Shown here: piece after piece, positions 57,389 through 64,000 of the stretch
Numbering within the stretch: the first letter of the stretch is position 1
How the letters are laid out: each line of letters starts with the position of its first letter
NCBI GenBank assembly: GCA_943329845.2
Contig: CALQFM020000005.1
Span: 27,303 to 91,302 of the forward strand
Direction of reading: 5' to 3'
Length of the DNA: 64,000 nt
Source: Candidatus Kuenenia stuttgartensis
GTDB lineage: Bacteria > Pseudomonadota > Alphaproteobacteria > SMXS01
The notes under the pieces: generated by a model
The model's database searches: none
What the model was told of the DNA's origin: nothing
Seen by the model: the letters and a program-made list of their open reading frames with translations, nothing else
Program-made: the position numbers and the translations under genes

Positions 57389-59650
57389 CTAGATCAGGTC
57401 GGACCCGAAGGCGGCGAGCGCCGCCATGTTGACCAGGTCCGACGCGCCGGCGTTCATCGGCACGATCTGCACCGATCGCTCCAGCCCGCTCAGCAGCGGA
57501 CCGATCACCGTGCCCGCGCCCAGCTCCTGCAACAGCTTGGACGACAGGTTGGCCGAATGCAGCGCGGGCATGACCAGCACGTTGGCCGGACCGGACAGGC
57601 CCATGAACGGATAGAGTTTCTGCAGCTCAGGGTTCAGCGCCACGTCGGCCGACATCTCGCCATCGAACTCGAAGTCGGGCTTCTGCTCGGCCAGAATGCG
57701 GCGCGCCTCGCGGATGTGGTCGCTGCGAAAGCCTTCCGGGTGGCCGAAATTGGCATAGGACAGCAGCGCGACGCGGGGCTCGTGGCCGAAGCGGCGGGCG
57801 GTCGCGGCGGCGCCCTTGGCGATCTGGGCGAGCTGCTCGGCGGTTGGCAGCTCGTTCACCTGGGTGTCCGACATGAACACGGTGTGGTCGCGGGTGACGA
57901 TCATCGACAGGCCGAAGACCGTGTGGTTCGGCAGCGGGTCGATGACGCGGCGGATCTCGTCATAGGTGGTGAAGTAGTTGCGCGTCAGGCCCGTGACCAT
58001 GGCGTCGGCGTGGCCGAACGCCAGCATGCAGGCGGCGAACACGTTGCGGTCGTTGTTCACCATGCGCAGGCAGTCGCGGTAGAGCGAGCCGTCGCGCTGC
58101 AGCCGCTTGTAGAGGAAGTCGGCGTAGGCCTCGTTGTTGCGGCTCTCGCGGGCGTTGTGCACTTCCACGCCGCCGTCGTCGTCGATGCCCATGGCATGCA
58201 TGGTGGCGTGGATGACTTCCTCGCGGCCCACCAGCAGCGGCGTGCCATATCCGGCGGCACGAAACGCGAAGGCGGCGCGGATCACCTTTTCTTCCTCGCC
58301 TTCGGCGAACACCACCCGCTTCGGCTTCGACTTCACGCTGGAATAGATGTTCTGCAGGAAGTTGGCGGTGGGATTGAGCCGGCCGTTCAGCCGGGCGCGG
58401 TAGGCGTCCATGTCCATGATCGGCCGGCGCGCAACGCCCGAATCCATGGCGGCCTGGGCTACGGCCGACGGAATGCGGCTGATCAGGCGCGGATCGAACG
58501 GCGCCGGGATGATGTAGCCGGGGCCGTAGGACGGACGCTCGCCCGCATAGGCGGCGGCCACTTCGTCCGGCACGTCCTCGCGCGCCAGCTCGGCCAGCGC
58601 GTGGGCGGCGGCGATCTTCATGTCCTCGTTGATCGTGGTCGCGCGCACGTCGAGGGCGCCGCGGAAGATGTACGGGAAGCCCAGCACGTTGTTGACCTGG
58701 TTCGGATAGTCCGACCGGCCGGTGGCGACGATGGCGTCGCTGCGGATGTCCGCAACCTCTTCCGGGGTGATTTCCGGGTCGGGATTGGCCATGGCGAAGA
58801 TGATCGGCTTGGCGGCCATGCTGGCGATCATGTCGCCGGTATAGGCGCCCTGCGCCGACAGGCCCATGGCCACGTCCGCGCCGGCCATGGCTTCGGCCAG
58901 CGTGCGGTGACCGGTGACAACGGCGTGGGCCGACTTCCACTGGTTCATGCCTTCGGTGCGGCCCTGGTACAGCACGCCCTTGGTGTCGCAGACGATGACG
59001 TTGTTGTGCGGCACGCCCATGGCCTTGATCAGCTCGACGCAGGCGATCGAGGCGGCGCCGGCGCCGTTGACCACGACCTTGCAGTCCTTGATGTCGCGGC
59101 CGGTCAGGTCCAGCGCGTTGATCAGGCCGGCGGCGGCGATGATCGCGGTGCCGTGCTGGTCGTCATGGAACACCGGAATGTTCATCAGCTCGCGCAGCCG
59201 CTGCTCGATGATGAAGCATTCGGGCGCCTTGATGTCTTCCAGGTTGATGCCGCCGAAGCTGGGCTCCAGCAGGCGCACGCAGTTGATGAAGTCCTCGACG
59301 TTCTCGGTGTCGACCTCCAGGTCGATGGAATCGACGTCGGCGAAGCGCTTGAACAGCACCGCCTTGCCTTCCATCACCGGCTTCGACGCCAGCGCGCCCA
59401 GATTGCCCAGGCCCAGGATGGCGGTGCCATTGGAGATCACCGCGACCAGATTGCCCTTCGACGTGTAGTCGTAGGCGCAGGACGGATCCTCGGCGATGGC
59501 CCGCACCGGCACGGCAACGCCCGGCGAGTAGGCCAGCGACAGGTCGCGCTGGGTCGCCATCGGCTTGGTGGCGACGATTTCGATTTTTCCGGGCCGTCCC
59601 ATGGAGTGGAACAGCAACGCTTCGCGATCGGTGACTTTCGGTTCGGCCAT
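57389..59650 (-). CDS. maeB: NADP-dependent malic enzyme (MaeB-type)
   Basis: A 753-residue enzyme converting malate to pyruvate and CO2 with NADP reduction. It has two parts. The N-terminal 430 residues are the malic enzyme (SKGNLVAVISNGTAILGLGNLG, FHDDQHGTAIIAAAGLINAL, VVNGAGAASIACVELIK). The C-terminal 320 residues are a phosphotransacetylase-like domain (FAEGEEEKVIRAAFAFRAAG, MGLSGPANVLVMPALHSANL) that regulates by acetyl-CoA in related enzymes. The ATG at 59650 is chosen over upstream starts. Divergent from mutS. Confidence 0.95.
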   Translation of the reverse strand: MAEPKVTDREALLFHSMGRPGKIEIVATKPMATQRDLSLAYSPGVAVPVRAIAEDPSCAYDYTSKGNLVAVISNGTAILGLGNLGALASKPVMEGKAVLFKRFADVDSIDLEVDTENVEDFINCVRLLEPSFGGINLEDIKAPECFIIEQRLRELMNIPVFHDDQHGTAIIAAAGLINALDLTGRDIKDCKVVVNGAGAASIACVELIKAMGVPHNNVIVCDTKGVLYQGRTEGMNQWKSAHAVVTGHRTLAEAMAGADVAMGLSAQGAYTGDMIASMAAKPIIFAMANPDPEITPEEVADIRSDAIVATGRSDYPNQVNNVLGFPYIFRGALDVRATTINEDMKIAAAHALAELAREDVPDEVAAAYAGERPSYGPGYIIPAPFDPRLISRIPSAVAQAAMDSGVARRPIMDMDAYRARLNGRLNPTANFLQNIYSSVKSKPKRVVFAEGEEEKVIRAAFAFRAAGYGTPLLVGREEVIHATMHAMGIDDDGGVEVHNARESRNNEAYADFLYKRLQRDGSLYRDCLRMVNNDRNVFAACMLAFGHADAMVTGLTRNYFTTYDEIRRVIDPLPNHTVFGLSMIVTRDHTVFMSDTQVNELPTAEQLAQIAKGAAATARRFGHEPRVALLSYANFGHPEGFRSDHIREARRILAEQKPDFEFDGEMSADVALNPELQKLYPFMGLSGPANVLVMPALHSANLSSKLLQELGAGTVIGPLLSGLERSVQIVPMNAGASDLVNMAALAAFGSDLI

Positions 59651-59839
59651 GAAACTTCTTGCGGGGTTGGGGGCGGGCTGGTTTTCGGTTGAGGCGGGCG
59701 TTAGCATGACCGCGACCCTTCTGTCACCTTCCATTACGGAAACCGACATGCCTCAATTGCGCATTCGTGAAATTTTATTCCGTTTTCGGGCGCCCCGGCT
59801 GATGGTTCGTTAGGTGTCGGCGGTCATTTGCGTTATTTT

Positions 59840-62548
59840 ATGTCTTTAGCACGCTCTTCCGAGAACGCAACCCCGAATACGGCGCCGCCAGACGCGACGC
59901 CGATGATGTCCCAGTACCTGGAGATCAAGGGACAATACCCGGACTGCCTGCTGTTCTACCGGATGGGCGACTTCTACGAACTGTTCTTCGCCGACGCGGT
60001 GAAGGCCTCGGAAGCACTCGATATCACGCTGACCAAACGCGGCCGTCATCAGGGCGACGATATCCCCATGTGCGGCGTGCCGGTGCACGCCGCCGACGGC
60101 TACCTGGCCCGGCTGATCCGCAAGGGGTTCCGGGTCGCCGTGTGCGAGCAGGTCGAGGATCCGGCCGAGGCGAGGAAGCGCGGCTCCAAGTCGGTGGTCA
60201 AGCGCGACGTGGTGCGCCTGGTCACCGCCGGGACGCTCACCGAGGAGGCGCTGCTCGACGCGCGCAGCCACAACTACCTGGCGGCGCTGGGCCGGGCCGA
60301 AGGCGCGCTGGCGCTGGCCTGGCTCGACATGTCGACGGGCGATTTCTGCACCGGTCCGACCACGGCCCACGACCTGGAGGCCGATCTCGCGCGGCTCCAG
60401 CCCGGCGAGCTGCTGGTGCCCGAGACGCTGGGCGCGGTGGCGGAAGTGCGCGACGCGCTCGACGACTGGCACACGGCGCTGACGCCGCTGTCCTCGGCCC
60501 GCTTCAACTCCCAGCGCGGCGAGGAGGTGCTGAAGCGCCAGTTCGCCGTCGCCAGCCTGGACGGCTTCGGCGCGTTCTCCCGCGCCGAGCTGGCGGCGGC
60601 CGGCGCGCTGGTCGCCTATCTCGACGATACCCAGAAGGGCGAGCTGCCCAGGCTGCGCCCGCCGCAGCGGGTCGAGGCGCACGCCACCATGGCGATCGAC
60701 GCGGCGACGCGCCGCAGCCTGGAGCTGACCCGCAACCAGCAGGGCGAGCGCACCGGCACGCTTCTGTCGTGCATCGACCGGACGGTGACCGGCGCGGGCG
60801 CGCGCCTGCTTGCCGAGCGGCTCTCGGCGCCGCTGACCGATCCCTCGGCCATCAACGAACGGCTCGACGCCATCGCCTGGTTCACGGAGCGGCCCGCGGT
60901 CGGCGACCGGCTGCGCGAGGCGTTGCGCGCGTGCCCCGACATGGAACGCGCCCTGTCGCGGCTCTCGGTGGGACGCGGCGGCCCGCGCGACCTGCTCGCC
61001 ATCGCCCAGGCGCTGGGCCAGGCCGCCGGAATCCGGCGGCTGATCCAGAAAGCCGCCGAGACCGATCCGCTGGGGCCTCTGCCCAAGGCCGTGAAGACCG
61101 CAACGGAGGATCTGGGCAGCCACGGCGCGCTGGTCGCGCTGCTGGTGAAGGCGCTGGTCGAGGACCCGCCGCTGATCGCCCGCGACGGCGGATTCGTGGC
61201 GCATGGCTATGACGGCCAGCTCGACGAGCTGCTCACCCTGCGCGACCAGTCGCGCCAGCTCATCGCCGGGCTGCAGGGGCGCTACAAGGACCACACCGGC
61301 GTCGCCAGTCTGAAGGTCAAGCACAACAACGTGCTGGGCTACTTCATCGAGGTGCCGCAGAACCACGGCGAACGGATGCTGAAACCGCCGCTCAACGAGG
61401 TCTACATCCACCGCCAGACCATGGCGGGCGCCGTGCGCTTCAACACCACCGAGCTGGCCGAGCTCGATTCGAAGATCAGCCGCGCCGCCGACCAGGCGCT
61501 CGCCCGCGAGCTGCAGATTTTCGACGACCTGTCGGCGGAGGTGACGTCGAACTGGGCCGCCATCTCGCTCGCCGCCCGGGCGCTTGCCGTGCTCGACGTG
61601 TCGGCGGCGCTCGCGCATCTGGCCGCCGCCCACAATCACTGCCGGCCCGAGGTTGATGACTCTTTGGCCTTCGCGATCAGCGCCGGCCGCCATCCGGTGG
61701 TCGAAGCCGCGGTCGCCGCCCACGCCCACGCCAGCTTCGTCGCCAATGACTGCGACCTGGGCGAGGGCAACCGGCTGTGGCTGGTCACCGGCCCCAACAT
61801 GGCGGGCAAGAGCACCTTCCTGCGCCAGAACGCGCTGATCGCCATCCTGGCGCAGATGGGCGCCTATGTGCCGGCCGCCTCGGCCCGGCTGGGCGTGGTC
61901 GACCGGCTTTTCAGCCGCGTCGGCGCCAGCGACGACCTGGCGCGCGGCCGGTCGACCTTCATGGTCGAGATGGTCGAAACCGCCGCCATCCTCAACCAGG
62001 CGACGGAGCGCTCGCTGGTGATCCTCGACGAGATCGGCCGCGGCACCGCCACCTATGACGGCCTGTCGATTGCCTGGGCCGCTGTCGAGCACCTGCACGA
62101 CGTCAACCGCAGCCGCGGCCTGTTCGCCACCCACTACCATGAGCTCACCGCCCTGACCGGCAAGCTCGACGCGCTCGCGCCCCATACCATGAAGGTGAAG
62201 GAATGGCAGGGCGAGGTGGTGTTCCTGCACGAGGTCGGCCCCGGCGCCGCCGACCGGTCATACGGCATCCAGGTTGCCAAGCTGGCGGGTCTGCCGCAGG
62301 CCGTCGTGAGCCGGGCGCAGGCGGTGCTGGAGAAGCTGGAGACCGGCGAGCAATCCGGCGCGGTCGCGGCGCTGGCCGACGACCTGCCGCTGTTCTCGGC
62401 CCACCTGAAGCGCGCCGCCGCGCCAGAACCCGCCAGGAAGTCTCCGGTGCTCGAGGCGCTTGCCGAGATCAACCCGGACGAGCTGACAGCCCGCGAGGCG
62501 CTCGATCTCGTCTACCGGCTGCGGGTGCTGCTGGACGGGAACGACTGA
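59840..62548 (+). CDS. mutS: DNA mismatch repair protein MutS
   Basis: A 902-residue MutS. The mismatch-wedge motif FYE (residues 45-47, within RMGDFYELF) and [16 protein letters not shown] lie in domain I. Walker [10 protein letters not shown] is near residue 652, with [21 protein letters not shown] and FATHYHEL as Walker B and the dimer-interface segment. The C-terminal clamp tail is normal. ATG at 59840; a TTG four codons earlier is open. The order mutS-(toxin-antitoxin)-glnD has the small pair inserted between otherwise adjacent genes. Confidence 0.97.
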   Translation: MSLARSSENATPNTAPPDATPMMSQYLEIKGQYPDCLLFYRMGDFYELFFADAVKASEALDITLTKRGRHQGDDIPMCGVPVHAADGYLARLIRKGFRVAVCEQVEDPAEARKRGSKSVVKRDVVRLVTAGTLTEEALLDARSHNYLAALGRAEGALALAWLDMSTGDFCTGPTTAHDLEADLARLQPGELLVPETLGAVAEVRDALDDWHTALTPLSSARFNSQRGEEVLKRQFAVASLDGFGAFSRAELAAAGALVAYLDDTQKGELPRLRPPQRVEAHATMAIDAATRRSLELTRNQQGERTGTLLSCIDRTVTGAGARLLAERLSAPLTDPSAINERLDAIAWFTERPAVGDRLREALRACPDMERALSRLSVGRGGPRDLLAIAQALGQAAGIRRLIQKAAETDPLGPLPKAVKTATEDLGSHGALVALLVKALVEDPPLIARDGGFVAHGYDGQLDELLTLRDQSRQLIAGLQGRYKDHTGVASLKVKHNNVLGYFIEVPQNHGERMLKPPLNEVYIHRQTMAGAVRFNTTELAELDSKISRAADQALARELQIFDDLSAEVTSNWAAISLAARALAVLDVSAALAHLAAAHNHCRPEVDDSLAFAISAGRHPVVEAAVAAHAHASFVANDCDLGEGNRLWLVTGPNMAGKSTFLRQNALIAILAQMGAYVPAASARLGVVDRLFSRVGASDDLARGRSTFMVEMVETAAILNQATERSLVILDEIGRGTATYDGLSIAWAAVEHLHDVNRSRGLFATHYHELTALTGKLDALAPHTMKVKEWQGEVVFLHEVGPGAADRSYGIQVAKLAGLPQAVVSRAQAVLEKLETGEQSGAVAALADDLPLFSAHLKRAAAPEPARKSPVLEALAEINPDELTAREALDLVYRLRVLLDGND

Positions 62549-62555
62549 GGCATTA

Positions 62556-62969
62556 TCAGGCGGTAAGTGTCTCGACCTTGCGCCGGCCAGCCGCCGCAAG
62601 CAACGCCTCGTCGCATGACGCGAGCGGTACGCTTCTGCGGATCGCGAGTTCCAGATAGGCCGCGTCGTAAAGGGTCAGCTTCTCCTCCCGCGACAGCGCC
62701 AGGGTCGCGCCCCAGGCATGGCGATCCGTGTCCTCGACGCTGCGGATCGCGAGACGGCCCAGCCGTGCGAGCGAGCGGTCGACGTAAGCCTCGTCGCAGC
62801 GTCCGCGTCTCGCCGCGTTGCGCAGCACGTTGGCGACTTCCAGCCGCCACAGGGTCGGCACGAAGGCGCCCTCCGCCACAATCCGGCGCATGATTGCGTG
62901 GGCGGCTGGGGTGCGCTCATCGTCGAAAAGCCAGGCAATCGTCATGGAGGCGTCGATCACGACGCTCAT
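62556..62969 (-). CDS. vapC: VapC-type PIN-domain toxin
   Basis: A 137-residue PIN ribonuclease. The four acidic active-site residues are visible: D6 (VVIDAS), E44 (RLEVANVL), D102 (LYDAAYLELA) and D120 (SCDEAL). VapC toxins cleave tRNA or rRNA when freed from antitoxin. The ATG overlaps the stop of the upstream antitoxin gene (ATGA), the standard toxin-antitoxin layout with antitoxin first. Convergent with mutS, seven bases away. Confidence 0.9.
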   Translation of the reverse strand: MSVVIDASMTIAWLFDDERTPAAHAIMRRIVAEGAFVPTLWRLEVANVLRNAARRGRCDEAYVDRSLARLGRLAIRSVEDTDRHAWGATLALSREEKLTLYDAAYLELAIRRSVPLASCDEALLAAAGRRKVETLTA

Positions 62970-63232
62970 CCGCGACGTCCCTCTTCGAGCAGGTCGCGGA
63001 TCGACAGGCCGCCCAGCGAATGGCTCGGGCTTTCGGCAATAATCTCGGCGGCGGCCTTCTCGGCATCCTGCCTGGCACGCGCATGGGCTGCGCGGCGCCT
63101 GATGACGATATCCCCGTCCTGTGTCTCTACCTCCACGGACTCGCCCTCGGCCAGCCCGATCGTCCGGGCGACGTCCATGGGCACCCGGACGGCAAGGTTC
63201 TTGCCCCATTTCCCGACAACGCTATCAGACAC
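62966..63232 (-). CDS. AbrB/MazE-type antitoxin
   Basis: An 88-residue protein starting at GTG (63232) with GGAAGGAG eight bases upstream. VSDSVVGKWGKNLAVRVPMD and IGLAEGESVEVETQDGDIVIRRR form the swapped-hairpin AbrB DNA-binding domain. A helical tail ending LSIRDLLEEGRRG would wrap the toxin. It probably autoregulates the pair. A longer frame upstream of the GTG reads promoter sequence and is unlikely. Confidence 0.9.
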   Translation of the reverse strand: MSDSVVGKWGKNLAVRVPMDVARTIGLAEGESVEVETQDGDIVIRRRAAHARARQDAEKAAAEIIAESPSHSLGGLSIRDLLEEGRRG

Positions 63233-63404
63233 GCGGCGTTCTCCTTCCGAGATATTCTGGCATATCCCACATTTGGCCGCAACAGGAGCGGCAATGTGAG
63301 TTGCCGCGCGCGACCGTGGATTGGTTTGCATTGCGCCAGGCGATGTTTCAGTCACTGCGCGTGCGTGGTGGAATTATCCAACGCCGCGGCTTAGTTTAGG
63401 GCCC

Positions 63405-64000
63405 ATGCAGCAGCAGGTCGCCAACCGCAAAGCCATCATCGACCGCCAGGCGCTCATCGAGAGCCTGGAGGCGCAGGTGCGCGACCTCTCGCGCGACAAG
63501 CTGCGCCCGGTGCTGGTGAAGGGCCTGCAGGACGCGCTTGCCGCCGGCGACGCGGAAGTCCGCCGGCGGCTGATCGACGGGGAAGGCGGCCGCAAGGTGG
63601 CGTTCGCCCGGTCGTTCCTGATCGATCAGATCATCCGGGTGCTCTACGACTTCACCCTGACCTACGAATACCAGGCCGACAATCCGACCAGCGGAGAGCA
63701 CCTGTCCATCGTCGCCGTCGGCGGCTATGGCCGCGCCGAGATGGCGCCGTTCTCGGACGTGGATCTGCTGTTCCTGCTGCCCTACAAGCAGACCGCCTGG
63801 GGCGAGCAGGTCGTCGAGTTCATGCTCTACGTGCTGTGGGACCTGGGCCTCAAAGTCGGCTATTCGGTCCGTTCTATCGACGATTGCCTGCGCCTGTCGC
63901 GCAAGGACCTGACCATCCGCACCGCGCTGCTCGAGATGCGCTATGTCTGGGGCGACCGGCTGCTCTATGACGAGCTGCGCACCCGCTTCGACAAGGAAGT
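63405..64000 (+). CDS. glnD: [Protein-PII] uridylyltransferase GlnD, 5' part
   Basis: The first 198 codons are in the window and the frame is open to the edge. The nucleotidyltransferase motif GGYGRAEMAPFSDVDLLFL (G-G-x-G-R...SDxDL) identifies GlnD, which adds and removes UMP on PII to signal glutamine status. MQQQVANRKAIIDRQAL is a plausible start at the ATG. The HD phosphohydrolase and ACT domains would lie beyond the window. It follows mutS at a spacing typical of this lineage, interrupted by the toxin-antitoxin pair. Confidence 0.95.
   Translation, partial: MQQQVANRKAIIDRQALIESLEAQVRDLSRDKLRPVLVKGLQDALAAGDAEVRRRLIDGEGGRKVAFARSFLIDQIIRVLYDFTLTYEYQADNPTSGEHLSIVAVGGYGRAEMAPFSDVDLLFLLPYKQTAWGEQVVEFMLYVLWDLGLKVGYSVRSIDDCLRLSRKDLTIRTALLEMRYVWGDRLLYDELRTRFDKE

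Noticed and set aside
57281..59692. 803-codon plus-strand frame
   Set aside because: Antisense to maeB, which has complete family motifs; the shadow has no recognisable domain.
59846..62230. 794-codon minus-strand frame
   Set aside because: Antisense to mutS and composed of Arg/Gly/Gln-rich shadow sequence.

Overview
The window is high-GC, densely packed chromosomal DNA from an alphaproteobacterium. The best guess is a Rhodospirillales-type environmental organism. The basis is gene content and order: dnaK-dnaJ-dapB, hrcA-grpE facing rph-rdgB-hemW, lpoA/rsmI/yraN/gshB, a five-gene liv block ending in a DUF6867 gene, an OlsB-type acyltransferase and mutS-glnD. RpoH-like promoters precede dnaK and hrcA, and GTCATCCCGGCG inverted-repeat pairs occur between genes. 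Taxonomy is inferred, not tested. There is no rRNA, tRNA, CRISPR array, prophage or complete insertion sequence.

Layout. 0-17.4 kb is core: adenosine kinase, nth, dapB, dnaJ, dnaK, pyrE, grpE, hrcA, rph, rdgB, hemW, an LpoA-like lipoprotein, rsmI, yraN and gshB. 17.5-28.2 kb is mixed accessory DNA: hydrolases, a small serine recombinase, a TIM-barrel isomerase, an XRE regulator with a palindromic operator candidate, comM, and several small or damaged genes. 28.2-32.1 kb is a cassette of a sugar transferase, a membrane protein, a winged-helix regulator, a cis-prenyltransferase and a B12-type radical SAM enzyme. Two near-identical operator-like palindromes link its parts, and it is the best candidate for an undescribed system. 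32.1-34.2 kb holds small secreted or accessory genes and a short IR-flanked element. 34.3-36.4 kb is a two-component system. 36.4-42.2 kb holds four SDR dehydrogenases, a CoA-transferase, an XRE protein and an NTF2-like protein, suggesting catabolism of an alicyclic, steroid-like or acyl-CoA substrate. 42.3-48.2 kb is a complete branched-chain amino acid type ABC transporter (livH-M-G-F, DUF6867, livK) interrupted by a DUF805 gene. 48.2-55.1 kb carries membrane transport genes: a YqaA-like protein, cstA-ybdD, kup and an AmpG-like permease, plus an NlpE-DUF333 fusion. 55.2-64 kb has olsB, a MoaD-like plus BNR-repeat pair, maeB, mutS, a VapC/AbrB toxin-antitoxin pair and the start of glnD.

Gene decay is unusually visible. 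Three genes carry in-frame stop codons: a HAD phosphatase, a small lipoprotein and a BNR-repeat protein. A DUF3995 gene has a one-base frameshift. A MoaD-like gene appears to have lost its stop codon just after the diglycine. The olsB gene lacks a canonical start where homology suggests one. The hrcA-grpE junction has a 35-bp tandem duplication. These could be real mutations or assembly errors; raw reads would decide.
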